From: Harmothoe impar | Taxonomy: Eukaryota; Annelida; Polychaeta; Phyllodocida; Polynoidae | Length of the DNA stretch: 64,000 nucleotides | Direction: 5' to 3' | Assembly: GCA_947462335.1 (NCBI GenBank) | Contig: OX381709.1 | Location: 37,280,186-37,344,185 of the forward strand | Part shown: positions 8,182-19,628 of the stretch, piece after piece | Numbering within the stretch: position 1 is the stretch's first letter | How the letters are laid out: every line of letters begins with the position of its first letter | The notes under the pieces: model-generated | The model's database searches: none | The model's input: only the letters and a program-made list of their open reading frames with translations | Told to the model about the DNA's origin: nothing | Made by a program: the position numbers and the translations under genes

Positions 8182-11100
8182 CTGAAACCAGGCAAACAGG
8201 CGGCGTTACCGGCGGGCATCCTTTCATTACATTTGACTATATAGCTATTGTGATATTATTTCACAATAATGCTTTTGAACTAATTTTGTGATTGAACCCC
8301 GACCTTGGCAAGTAGAACCTATCCTGGGTACTACATGTTGTATATGGATAAATAGTGAACTAACTACTGATACTGCACAGCGTGCTCACTTAATAATGCA
8401 ATGCATCTAGGATGTTCAGTACATAATTATATGAATCTGATTGAAACCAGATTTGAGACCTGTGATTTGATTTTTATCTGGAACCACTTTCATTTGCAAA
8501 GACTCGTATAAATATGCACATCATGCTGCACCGCGTTGGGATAATTTATGATATACATTCTGTACACGTGGTACTACAATCGTTCAATATTCGTTTTCCC
8601 CGTGGTCAAAAACCATCTTGGCATACATCCACAGTTCCTATATCAGTTCAAAAATATATGTATCGCAGAACACACCCCATTCTGGCATTAAATACAAAAA
8701 TGTGGAAAAAAATTCCATGTGCTTCCTGTCAATATATCAGCGCCCTCATATAAATGATTAACACAACTTCTATCATGTTATATACCGTAAGCAACACTTT
8801 ATAAATTATGTGTCATATATGTATTTATATAAAGTAAAGCTAGCCCTATAGATATCACTGACTGCAATACTTGTACAAATACAGTGCTGCTGTGCTTCCC
8901 TGAAAAGGAAAGCCTCCTGGGCACCTGCTGTCTAGTAAGTATAATACTTTAGTATACACTTAACCTTGTTAATATCAACATCTCAACACCAGTAAATAGA
9001 ACAGTAGAAATGTTAGGTTCGTTACCATACAACAGGCAGCACCTAAGATCTTCAGGGAGAGATGAGCCTGGATTTCTTCTCTTGCTTTCAAACAAAGCTA
9101 TTGGAGAAACTTTGTGTTATTCGACACCAGTGTCAGTTCCATGTCCACAAATGCATATACATGTACCGTACTTCTCATTCTTTTGAAATAGTTTGTTTTC
9201 GAAAATATCATTTTGTCACATGCCAGGCAACCCTGAATATCTTAATGACTTAAGACTCCGGTGTATGCTAATAGAAACCCACAATTGTCTTTGTGCTATG
9301 AGAAAAGTGAATGCTTACACGGTAAGTGTCGATCCAACTGCCACCAATGGAAACGCAGATATGTCTGGCATGGCTATTGAGCAGTAACGAATCAAGGCAC
9401 AACAAAGAACAAGTCCTAGCCTCTGAATTTACTAGATTTATTTAGGTATACTGTAGCGTACCGCCCCTTAGGTACTAAACTAATCATTACAATTTTGAAA
9501 TGAATAGCCATGATTTAACTAGGTTCGGGATAAACCAATATTAAAATAAACACAATATGCAGTACTACTAATGCCATCACACCCTGGGCCTGCCTAGAAC
9601 AGTCAACGTGTTGGGCCTACAACAAAGGGTGGAGATGTGCACGCACTGCTTCCCTAACTTTACTGTACACTTGATGACGCTGTAATTATGGATATTTTCT
9701 CACAACCCCTCCGCAATTCCAATGATACATGCGTGTATTAAGGCTACCAGTAACGAAGGAAAGAACATGGCAATACAGTTTGAAATACATGTACAAGTTT
9801 TCTATAAACATTCATGACAGACGCATAGGCAAAAGTCTAGTTCATTCCACTGCATATATTATTATAAATCTGACAATATCAATTTTGTTTGGCAACTCTT
9901 ACCACTCCCAAAATGTATGTTAAATTTCAAGACATGATGGTGTAACTTTGTGTAAATGCCTATGAATCAATCAAGACAACATGTAAGAACAAGTCAAGTG
10001 TAAAACGGTAAACGTGTATCATATAACGGAGTATCAAAAACAAAGGATGCTACCGGGTACTCATATATTTTTTCTTTGACTGAGTTGTATCTGTAGTTCA
10101 GATCTATATAATGTACAAGTTTTCCTTTATAGGCCAGACGAAGACAAGTTGGCCTATGGTTTCTACGCACCATATTTCCGGAAGGACAATTTTTCTGTTC
10201 TTAAAATGTTGTCCACGAATTTCGCTACCCTCTTTTTCAGGGATTTTTCTTTTTATATGTTAGGCATAATCAAAATATAATTTTTGATTGCGCACCATTT
10301 ACGAAATCCGTACACCAATACTTTTTTTTCTTCTAAATTTTCCCTTTCTTTTAATCAAAGGGGCGGTAGCTCGACTTGATGAAATTGATACTCCATTCCT
10401 TTCAAAGATCTGTGCTTCAAGATGTTAAGAACACTGATGTTGTGAAGAGAAGTATTAGAATTTTAGCTTGGACGAAAGCAGACTTTCATTCATGAGCCAT
10501 TCATCTATAGTGGATTCTCTCTTCATGAAACCCCCTCTAATTCCCAATGAAACATCGAAAATATTTGGCCTTTTTAAAAATATATACTAAATAAAGCCTC
10601 GCCCTTAATTTTCATCATATCAAAAGTATATTTTGGCCTTTTTTGTGACTAGTTTCCTCTTCGTAAACATTAGTGAACTTAAGTAGACGGCGTAAGGAGA
10701 CACATGCATTCGTGAACTGGTTCCCAAGTAAACCCTGGCTTTCTGATAAAACACCCATTAAGTTAAAAATGTATGAACAAAGATTTCTTGACAGACCCTC
10801 GGCCTTCTTCCACTCCACGTCCCTGGACTACACTTTTAAATAGCATCATTTACATTTTTTAATGACTTCTTCTTGGCAATCTTTTCTTTTCTGAACTACG
10901 AATTGCAAATGACTTAACCTTAAATATACCCATTTTGTGATTGGTTCACCAACTACTTATTTCTACATTTGGGGGGCATGATTTAATATCAAGTTTACAA
11001 TGAAGCAAGCGTAAAAGTAGGTAATATATCTATAGTTTCCATTTTGCAGTAAAATAAGATCTATTCACTAATTTTCAGTCATTATAGTATTTTTCATTGT

Positions 11101-11245
11101 AAACATCAACATTTGGAAGACCATGATATATATGATCCCAGAGTAATTTTTGTTGGTGAATCAATTCTTAATGCTAACTATGGGTTCCCGGTTCACAAGC
11201 AAGCTGTCTCCTTACGCAGGGCTGAATATGGTAAGGCGCACCCAC
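8182..11245. other. Intron between constant exon and exon T1 (3.06 kb)
   Basis: The interval runs from the GTGGGT donor at 11245 to the T1 acceptor at 8182. It is AT-rich with long T tracts, and I find no additional copy of the ~200-residue domain, no tRNA and no complete transposon. Confidence 0.5.
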
Positions 11246-11875
11246 CTGTGACGGAGACATCATGGCGGAGGAGGCGGCTTGGGAGATGGCTTGTTGTTGT
11301 TGTTGTGTTGGATTAAAGGCAGGCCAGTCTGACTGGCCGCCTTGAGTCTGTGATGTGTCCCATTGTGAACAGCCTGCGCCTGGGTATTGTTGATCTTGTT
11401 GCATGGCATACTGTCCGCTGTCTTCATTATTACCACCCCCGCCATCGCCATAGAAGTCTGAGAACTCGGTCTCAGAAACTTCTTCCTTGATCACAATGAC
11501 ATCTTCTCGACTCTGTGGCTGTGTCCTGGATTGATCCTGTTCCGTTCCGTAGTTGGCGCGTTTCGCTGGTGAGTGGCCGCCCTCTCCTTCCTGGCTGCGT
11601 CGACGCCGGCGTCGCGGAGTGCTGGATGGGGACGAGGATGCAGGGGACTGTGTTCCGGTTTCTTGTTTGGTACTTTCTTCGACAGGTGGTGGGCGCTCCG
11701 CTTTTTGGATGCTCTCGTTGATGTTGACGAGGAACACATCATCGTCGTCTAGCGTTATTCCCAGCAGCCCCTCAATAGCACATGTATACTTGTAGCCTAA
11801 ACCGTTCTTGCAGAGAACAGTTATGGCCTCTGTGAGCAGGGCCTTCACCCGCTCCCTTTCTGCTTTAAGAACCAT
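11246..11875 (-). CDS. Constant 5' coding exon of the tandem-exon gene
   Basis: The start ATG at 11875 sits in a good context (AAACCATGG). A likely acceptor (GTTGCAG) at 11898 implies at least one further 5' non-coding exon. The exon ends at CAG|GTGGGT (last base 11246), a strong phase-0 donor; 630 bp gives 210 residues. Residues ~1-55 form a compact, helix-then-strand segment (ERERVKALL, LCKNGLGY, EGLLGITLDDDDVFLVNI) that looks like a conserved N-terminal domain I cannot name. Residues ~70-110 carry a basic PRRRRRR run, a possible nuclear localisation signal, and VIKEE fits the SUMO-acceptor consensus. The rest is Gln/Gly/Ser-rich and likely disordered. A role as a nuclear regulator is inference. 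Confidence 0.75.
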
Positions 11876-11897
11876 GGTTGTTTGTTGTGCTGGTGGG

Positions 11898-12918
11898 CTG
11901 CAACAGGAAATTACAACGCAGGATTAGTAACCAGATGAGCAACATGGGTCGGGTTTGACTTTTTAAAGGAAATTATATAGGAAATTCCCCACATGTACTC
12001 TAATAACCCTCCCTATAATATATAGTTGTCACATCTGTTATTGTACGGATACGGCAGAACTGTCGGTTAACTTGAGAGATGAATCATCGTATTCATCTTT
12101 GAATTTATTTTGACAAATTATTATACCCACGCACTAGACTTATCCCCTGCCTCCCCGACCACCATGTTCCAGTTACGGTACGTTACTTGTTCAATATTTT
12201 ACATGTGTACTATCAGTTAAATAATGTTTAGTTCGGACGAAATAGCTTTTTTTTTCTGTTTTTCTGAAGAAACTTAACCCTGGACTACCCCGCACGAGAG
12301 GTATCCAAATAACTTCTTCCACCCCTTAAGTATCTGACACCATGTTAGTTAGTAAGGCTGCATAAAATTGATAGTGAGCTTTGCGGACACTTTCTGAAAA
12401 AATATGGTGCGGGAGGGAGGCTTTTATTTTATTTTGTTATTAATTTCCTAGGCCATGAGGGAGGTGACTTTTTCTTTTTTTTAACATTTCAAGTGATGAG
12501 GGAGGTCTCTTTTATTTTTTTGCAATGTTAGATATCCAATATGCTACATGTATATGTGTACGTATATTTGAAATATATTCCTAAGAATAAGTGAGATTGA
12601 GATATGTGAGAACAATATTTCAGGTACTTATCAATATGGGATTCTCAAGTAAATCTCTGGCATAATAGAGAACTTTTCGGGGATTCCGAAACTGTAAAAT
12701 ATATGAAAATCGATCAATTGGTTACCACAAAAAATGCCCTCAACAAGGGGCGGAAATTTGAATATTTTTTTATTAAAAAAATCCAGGGATGCGGGGATTT
12801 TGATCATATTTTTTGTAAAATAATGAAAAAAGACTTCCATGCGGCCCCTTTTAGAGGGTGCGGGCGGTTCCTGCAAAGCTCATAATTAATTTTATGCAGC
12901 CTAACAGTGTTACAGTTA
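11898..12918. other. Upstream flank of the tandem-exon gene
   Basis: Presumed intron or promoter-side sequence of the minus-strand gene. It is AT-rich with T tracts and short repeats of ATGAGGGAGGT (~12457 and ~12495). I could not identify the 5' non-coding exon or promoter. Confidence 0.4.
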
Positions 12919-12924
12919 GTACCA

Positions 12925-13507
12925 CAGGGATGTAAGTCGGAGTTAAGTGGAAAATCTGAAACCTTGGTATCTAATATGCTTTACTATAGTTATGAAGTTA
13001 TTAATGATTTATCATGTCTTATGTGTTTTAAAATACAGTGGACATGTATTCCCTTCCAGAACGATATGACGTAGTGTCCTGGGACAGATATCCCCTACTG
13101 AGTAGAATGAGTTATCATGTCCATGTGTCCACTGATAGACAAGATATCTCCTCAGCAGAAGGAGAAAGGTAGTTCCTGTGTCCACCACCAGTCAGCACCA
13201 CCAGCATTGTCTGATTATTAACCAATCAGAGCCCAGAGATCCATTTACTTCTTGAATCTAGCTTTCAGATTTTCCATTTTCTGAAATCTTGTCTGAACCT
13301 TGTCTGAATCACTCTGTGAATATGGCTATAGAGTGATTATATGCACTCAACTAAGGAATAAGGGAATAAGAAACATAAGTAGAATATATTTATCATCAGA
13401 CAATGCTTCAGAAAGGAGGTGTGAGTGTTGTAATAGTTTTTGAGGGAAAATTCTGACATTCACCAATTTTCTGAAATCAGACAAAATTCTGAAAACTTAC
13501 ATCCCTG
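12925..13507. mobile_element. Non-autonomous DNA transposon, hAT-like termini
   Basis: A 583-bp element bounded by inverted CAGGGATGTAAGT ends and flanked on both sides by GTACCA (12919-12924 and 13508-13513). There is no coding capacity. CAGGG termini are typical of hAT elements, but the visible duplication is 6 bp rather than the usual 8, so the superfamily is uncertain. The interior has repeated words related to TTTTCTGAAATC. Confidence 0.6.
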
Positions 13508-13577
13508 GTACCAGAGGACCAGTCCCTTAGCTCCAAATTGTCAGACATATTTTGAATAGAGGTGGAGGAGGGACAAG

Positions 13578-13794
13578 TGTGCCTCTACACGGGTAAAAAA
13601 CGACACGGGCGACACGGCCCTTTTGGGCCATATTAAAAATCGACGGACCCAGGAAAATCAGAGATAAAAATCGACCCACAGGGATTTCTCTCTATGTTCT
13701 TATATACCTAAAAGTCGACACGGTGACACGGCCATTTTGGTTAAATTCAACACGGCGACACGGTCAAAATTCTGGGGACCCATGTAGAGGCACA
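13578..13794. mobile_element. Short MITE-like repeat with CGACACGG arrays (copy 1)
   Basis: A 217-bp repeat with inverted ends (TGTGCCTCTACA at left, TGTAGAGGCACA at right) and internal direct repeats built on AAAATCGACACGGCGACACGG-like words. Related sequence recurs at 19444-19628 and 55325-55530, so this is a dispersed family. No coding capacity. Confidence 0.6.
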
Positions 13795-15204
13795 CAAGTG
13801 GACCTTGCACCCACGGTGCTACCGAGTGAGGTTTAATGGTGTAGATGGTCCTGGACTCCATCACCAAATGCCCTATCTCACATTCTCAGCCTCCCCTTAT
13901 AGCAACAACCCAGGCCACTTACTCCTTATACACATTAGCTGGAATTCAATCGGAGGGGCTCTCCAGAATCCAGGAGGCAGGGGTTAGATTTCCGACATAA
14001 CGTGTTGTTTTCGGCATGAAAGTGGGGTACCTCCTAGTTCAAGCCTGGGTCTATGGGAGAGTTCAGCTCCTAGTCCTATACTATAGGCTATAGAAGTGCT
14101 GTTAGATCATCTCAAGGGTGTGCTATCATTGGAATTGATGAGGACTTTGTGCCATCTTGAGGTACCCGGGGTATTCTATTTTTTCCACTTATTTTTCAAA
14201 AAAAATCCGAAAATTGGGGGGGGGGGTTGACACCTTGAACGGGGGGTGGGGGGGGTGTTGGTCTAAACAAATTTCGACGAAAACCCACCTTTTAAAAAAT
14301 TGATCACTCATTTATTCTTGTACTCATAGCATTTTAATAATGAAAATATTTAATTGATAGGGCATCCTGGCGATGTTAAAATTTATGAGAGGGCGGGTAT
14401 GGGGACTCTCCCAATCAAAGGCCCTTGCCCTTCAACATATACCAGTACCCCTAAACACTGCAAGAACTTGCTAGGTCTACCCATCAGAGTACATCAGACT
14501 CAGAATGGGCGGCACCCACCGGGAGCGCCGGCGCCCACGCCAACCAGTTGCGCCACCTCCCGTTTTACCCGGGAACTATAAAGCGTCCGTCTTCCAGCCT
14601 CTTGACATTCATTATCTCCAAAATGTGAAACACAATACATTGTGAAGCTTTAAACTACAGACATGATAACCCTACACGTGCAGAGTATGTTACAGACTAG
14701 CCCGATGAAGAGACAATTGCTGGAATTGCTAGGGATTCAGCACAAAAGTAGTGCTGATGTCAACATTGACATGCATCACTGCCATCAGCGGTCTAGCCGG
14801 CATCGCTGCCATTAAGATGAAGATTTCCCTTTTTTTACAGCAAGGAGAATCATGATTTTGTATGCACAGGGATCTCTAATGATAGTTAGATATGGAGAAT
14901 GGGGTTTAATGCGCATACTTACCGTATAAATAGTATAAAGAGGGACTGGAAGATGATGACGGAGCGCCCGGCTTTTCGTGTAGCTTGATAATGTCGATGC
15001 CCGGATGTGGATGACCGCGCACTTGTCAAATGAACCAGACATATCAGGCCGAGCAACAAAAATTACCCGCGCAGGCCGACATACCACAGAGTAGTGTTGT
15101 ACGGTACTCTATGGACATTCAGTCAGAAAGCTACATTGTAGGACGGTCCGCTGGGAGCCGTCCTGTCTCTCTAATGCAGTCTCGTGCCCCGCCAGCCTAC
15201 ATAC
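13795..15204. other. Intergenic stretch with a degraded G-run MITE
   Basis: No gene is supported. At ~14200-14310 there is a decayed relative of the G-run MITE family (G runs, AAACCCACC, and an end resembling TGATCACTC). Short open frames here have no recognisable content. Confidence 0.45.
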
Positions 15205-15330
15205 TACCGTAAAAACTCGCGTAGGCCTATAAGCCGCGGCTTGTACGCGAGTCAGACTCAGCTTTCTTTTGATACCAAACATGCCTATAATTATAGTATA
15301 TAGGGTGCGGTTTTTACGAGAGTTTTTATA
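15205..15330. mobile_element. Short inverted-repeat element
   Basis: About 126 bp with imperfect inverted ends related to AAAAACTCGCGTA and TACGAGAGTTTTT. Probably a small MITE; no target duplication could be assigned with confidence. Confidence 0.4.
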
Positions 15331-15540
15331 TTAAAGGCCATAGGAATGAGAGTAATAAGAGTTTACCCTCCGGAACTTTTGGAAAACAAATGCGGCCTTT
15401 TTTCATTATTCATTTTTCTTTTTGAGGGATTCCCCTATTAAAGAGCGGAAATTTTGGAGTTTAAAAAAAATATATTTTTGAATATTGTGAAATATTGCTC
15501 AGATTTTTGAGGAATTTTCAATAATGAAAATTTACATTAA

Positions 15541-15690
15541 GGGAGTGTTCATTTTTTAACAACAGGGGGGGGTGGTGAGTTTAGGGGGGGGGCGTAAAAT
15601 AACTTGACCCCTTTCGAGGGGGGGGCGTAAAATAACTTGACCCTCTTGAGGGGGGGGCGTAAAATAACTCAACACCTTTGGAGGGTGCGC
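15541..15690. mobile_element. Truncated Harbinger-like G-run MITE
   Basis: It begins GGGAGTGTTCATTTTTTAAC directly after TAA, as full-length family members do, then has GGGGGGG blocks alternating with CGTAAAATAACTTGACC. The opposite terminus is missing. Confidence 0.65.
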
Positions 15691-16151
15691 GATTTGTCGC
15701 GACGTGACGCTGAATACTTTAACTCTTCACTTTTTCCTTAGAAATGCCTTAAAATGCAGCAAATTACCTCCAAAATCATTAAAAAAATTTGCAACATTTT
15801 GTGTCGCACCCGTTAAATCTCAAAATTTTACTATGTGATTTTTTACAATTTTCATAGGGGGGGGGGGCAGTACGTGCCAGGAAGGCAAACTACTCAGATT
15901 TTTCGTATTAATTTTTTCCAAATTGGTTATTTTTGTGATTCGTCCAATGAGAACTCTGTTTACCTTTATGTGTCAGACAAGAAGATCAAAATACATAAAA
16001 TTTCACTATTTGCCTTCGTGATTTTCAAAATTTTCTTGGGCAGCGGGGCATACCCCCAAACCCCCCTAGTACTGCTGTGACATGTGATTGGCAAATGAAC
16101 ACATAACTATTTCAGCGATGGTTTAAGATGGGGGGTAGACATGTCAGATGT

Positions 16152-16705
16152 GCCAAAATGCATCAGGTTGCACCATTTGAAGTCAAGAATTCAAAATTTT
16201 CAAAGACCTTTCCGTCCAAAGAGCAAAGTTCCATCCCCAATTATGGCGGCTGGCTAGTACAGATCTTATCTTTGATACAATTCTAGCCAAAATGCACCAG
16301 AATACACCATTTCAGGTCTAGATTTTCAAATGTTCCCAAAAATGTCCCACTAAGAACAGTCCTCATAATATAGTTGGCCAAAAGGAAACAGAATGCACCA
16401 TTTGAGGCCTAGATTGTCAAATCTTCCCAAAACCTTTCCTCAAAAAAGATAAGGCCCCAATCATATAGAGGCTGAATAATGGAGATCCGAGTTGTAATAT
16501 ATTTTGGCCAAAATGCAGCAGAATGCACAATTTCAAGTCTAGATTTCCAATTTTCCTAAAACCTTTCCTAAAAAATAAACAAGTTTCTAGCCCCAATAAA
16601 AAATAATTCAGAATTGAGCCTTAATACAATGTCATTGTATGCCAAAATGCATCAGAATGCAGCATTGCTAGTCAAAGGTTTTCACATTTTCTTGCGGTGG
16701 CATTC
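16152..16705. repeat. Diverged tandem repeat, about five units
   Basis: Units begin at ~16152, 16286, 16376, 16506 and 16641, each with variants of GCCAAAATGCACCAGAATGC, then CAAGTCTAGATTTTCAAAT and CCCAAAACCTTTCC. Spacing varies (~90-135 bp), so it is an old minisatellite-like array. It has no coding content. Confidence 0.65.
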
Positions 16706-17226
16706 CCCACAAAAATCCTGGGCTCTGATTTTTTTCTCTTCTGAGTTTGCATGTCTGGTGTTCACTGTAGGCCCACATTTGCCCGTAAGATGTGTGTTTT
16801 CAATAGGCCAGTCTACCTGTTGATTGTTTTTGCTGGTATAACAGAGCAGACCAGACTGCAAAATAAATGTTTGTGGAGTTTGAACCAAAAACTGACATGG
16901 TTGGTCATCCCTGAAATTCCCATTATTGCATCAACAAAATTGTTTTATCAATGCACCCTTTGATTGGCAGGTAGAGTAACAATTTGCTTATCAAATATTG
17001 AAAAAGGTTTGTAATAATTCCAACTAAAACCAAACAGATTATTCAGTGTAAAAAAGGGAACCCGTTGTAGGACTATCAGATGTTGGATGAAATGCTAGTG
17101 TGGTTTGCATCACACTCCTGTGGTTCAGTACATGAACCTATTTGCAGTTGCACCCAAACAGCTACCAACTGTTCATCTTTTTACACCTTTCTTTTCTGGC
17201 ATATTTTTTCTGCGGCTATATCATTG

Positions 17227-17455
17227 TGTGAGGGACACGGTTTCTCCGAAAATGGCATTTTCGGAGACACCGGGACTCAAACCCGGAGCCTTCCGCTTGC
17301 CAAGCGACTGCTCTACCACTGAGCTACATCCCCTTGTCCTATCAGATAGACCGTGTCTCACGTTACTGGATCGGTATGGTACAGAGGGGGAGGATTACCC
17401 AGGTGTTTCACCCCTTCGGACTCTCCACCAGGGTACGGGGAATCCAGCCCCTACA
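17227..17455 (-). repeat. tRNA-containing repeat, copy 1
   Basis: About 225 bp matching 17916-18132. The core is bounded by inverted ACCGTGTC-type ends (GTGAGGGACACGGT and ACCGTGTCTCAC) around a tRNA-like sequence. Conserved non-tRNA sequence continues to ~17455. The tRNA is not at the 5' end of the unit as in a standard tRNA-derived SINE. Confidence 0.65.
17263..17333 (-). tRNA. tRNA-Ala-like sequence (GGC anticodon), probably repeat-borne
   Basis: On the minus strand the 71 nt fold as a tRNA: acceptor GGGGATG with TGTCTCC (three G-U pairs), D-arm GCTCAGTGGTAGAGC, anticodon loop TTGGCAA, and a perfect T-arm CCGGG/CCCGG around TTTGAGT. A-box and B-box promoter words are present. The anticodon GGC reads Ala codons, but eukaryotic cytosolic tRNA-Ala normally uses AGC, and the distal anticodon-stem pair is mismatched. 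With a second copy 680 bp away inside the same repeat, this is more likely a repeat-associated tRNA relic than a housekeeping gene. Confidence 0.6.
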
Positions 17456-17915
17456 CTGCCCCCACCAGCTTCCATCACATCCTCTAAATCCGGATTTTTC
17501 CCGGGGGGTTACCAACCCTGGGCTTTCTCTCCCTCCGACAAGGGGCTTTATCAAGCAGTTACAGAGAGTCCCAGTCCCCGGAGTATAGGGGCACCTAGCA
17601 CCAGGCATTCTCACCCACTGGAGACCGAAGGTCCCAATGGGGCTTTATCAAGCAGTTGTTGAGATATCTTGACTTCCCAGCAATGGAAGCTTTCCACACC
17701 ATACCGATTCAGCCAATCATTGTTGGAAACAAGTCTCTAACTGCGTAACCAACTACCCATACCAGGACTCGGTTGCTCCTAGTGCAGTTAAGGTCCCATT
17801 CCTGGGACCATCTGGGGCTGACCCTATCTCCAAGGTCACCGAGCCCTAGCAAGTTGAATGCTTCCTGCCAACTTCCCAACATTTTCACTGAGCGCACTCG
17901 ATGTCTCCGCCGGTG

Positions 17916-18132
17916 TGAGGGACACGGTTTCTCCAAAAATGACGGAGACACCCGGACTCGAACACGGGGCCTTCCGCTTGCCAAGCGACTGCTCTACCTA
18001 CTGAGCTACATCCCCTTGTCAGATAGACCTTGTCTCACGTTACTGGATCGGTATGGTACAGAGGGGGAGGATTACCCAGGTGTTTCACCCCTTCGGGCTC
18101 TCCACCAGAGTACGGGGAATCCGGCCCCTACA
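17916..18132 (-). repeat. tRNA-containing repeat, copy 2
   Basis: Second copy of the unit at 17227-17455, with small deletions and substitutions. It includes the same flanking conserved stretch ending near GGGGAATCCGGCCCCTAC. Confidence 0.65.
17944..18015 (-). pseudogene. tRNA-Ala-like relic (copy 2)
   Basis: A 72-nt homologue of 17263-17333 with the same GGC anticodon loop. The T-stem is disrupted (CCCCG opposite TCCGG) and the D-loop carries an extra base. Likely not functional as a tRNA. Confidence 0.6.
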
Positions 18133-18724
18133 ATTGCAATAAAACGACCTAGTCGAAAAAACAATAATAGAGACTAAAATAGTGATCATCAAATGTACCC
18201 AGGATGCTTCATCATTCCAGATAGGCTGTTACCAACTGTTTGTTACAAACTAGGACTAGACTGCACTGTTGGTTGACCAGTCGACCGGCTTGGATCAAGG
18301 CTATTCATTTTTAACTTGACCTTGAGAGCAATACCTACAAGGAACGATTGAGCCGTAATGTTGACATTTATGGAACATGATACTGGACAGTAATAGATTG
18401 TATTGAGTAACATAAAGGTTATTCAAAATTGTCAACTTGTGGGTATATAATCCATTCAGGATTCCACCAACCCTCCTTTTAAGCTTTCAAAGTGCACATG
18501 AAAACACCACTTGACTTCTCGATTGTCAAATGTTCCAGTTAGGAGACGGATATGCCGCTCTGACCACCTTCTAAAGCACTGCACTTTGAGTATGGTTGCG
18601 ATTTCCTGGGAGCTGAGTAGATATTGTGTCCCTTATATTCACGCTTAAATTTAATGAACCCATAGCTCAAAATCAAAACTTACAATTTGAATATTTAATG
18701 GCCATTTCTAGGAGTACATTTACA
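18133..18724. other. Intergenic stretch, nothing recognised
   Basis: No supported gene, RNA or complete repeat seen on either strand. Confidence 0.4.
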
Positions 18725-18892
18725 ATAAAACCCCTCCCTTAAGACTAGCCCACCTTTAAGACGACCCCCTTGTATGAGAAGAAACTGTAAAAGTGTTTTC
18801 TCTTTAAACCTATATAAGAAAACCCCGCCTTTAAGACGACCTTCTAGAAAAATTTACCCTAAAATAAGTCTGTCTTAAAGGAGGGGTTTTAT
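18725..18892. mobile_element. MITE with ATAAAACCCCTCC inverted ends
   Basis: About 168 bp with inverted termini ATAAAACCCCTCCCTTAAGAC and GTCTTAAAGGAGGGGTTTTAT, and internal TTTAAGACGACC repeats. Non-coding. Confidence 0.6.
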
Positions 18893-19025
18893 GGTTCATT
18901 CCATGAAGCAACATAGGGATAGGCATTGTAAATAAGGCCTATCGCCTATATATCAAGTTTAGACTCATTTCTAGATAGCACCAATGCGACACAGCGATAC
19001 AACACAAATTGATGCAGAAAAATTG

Positions 19026-19174
19026 AAAGGGGGGGGGCGCAAAATAACTCAGCTCCTCCCAAGGGGGGGGCGGATTTTAACTCGGCCCTTCCCGAGGGGG
19101 GGGCGCAAAATAACTTGCGTGTCAAAACGAAAACTCACCACCCCCCCCCCTGTTGTTAAAAAATGAACACTCCC
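19026..19174. mobile_element. Truncated Harbinger-like G-run MITE
   Basis: Only the right end is complete (TGTTGTTAAAAAATGAACAC then TCCC). It abuts the next copy and shares a single TAA between the two (19175-19177), so one family member appears to have inserted exactly at the target site of another. Confidence 0.65.
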
Positions 19175-19177
19175 TAA

Positions 19178-19425
19178 GGGAGTGTACATTTATTACTAAT
19201 ACAGGGGGGGGAGTGGTGGGTTTGGGGGGTGGGGGTGTACAAATTTCCGACCCCTCCTGAGGGGGGGGGGCAGTGGCAGCCCCTTTTCAAAATCCTGTAT
19301 CCGCCACTGGGGGGCGTAAAAAAATCAGCCCCTTTTAAGCAAAAAAGCCAGCGCGTTACTTTAGTTCAAAGAGGGGGTGAACATTTTTCAGTGCCTTCGG
19401 TGAGGGGAGGCATGAAAAGTTGTGA
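19178..19425. mobile_element. Partial Harbinger-like G-run MITE
   Basis: It starts GGGAGTGTACATTTATTAC straight after TAA and retains the internal GCGCGTTACT word of full-length copies. The far terminus is degraded. Confidence 0.55.
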
Positions 19426-19443
19426 CTATATATGGGTTAAAAT

Positions 19444-19628
19444 CCGACACATTTGACACGGCGACACAGCACTTTTAAAAATCGACACGGGTGACACGGC
19501 CCCTTTAAAAATCGACGGACACAGCCAGATAGACCATATTGCACTAGATAAAAATCGACACGGCGACACCCTTTTGCTTAAAATCGACACGGCGACACGG
19601 TCATTTATTTGGGGACCCATGTATAGTC
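19444..19628. mobile_element. CGACACGG repeat (copy 2)
   Basis: Same internal CGACACGG arrays and GGGGACCCATGTA end as the element at 13578-13794. The left terminus is not clear. Confidence 0.5.

Noticed and set aside
16152..16705. CRISPR-like array
   Set aside because: Units are diverged and unevenly spaced, spacers are not unique inserts between identical repeats, and the DNA is eukaryotic.
17105..17662. 185-codon plus-strand ORF across the tRNA-containing repeat
   Set aside because: It reads through a tRNA-like sequence and repeat DNA; no domain.
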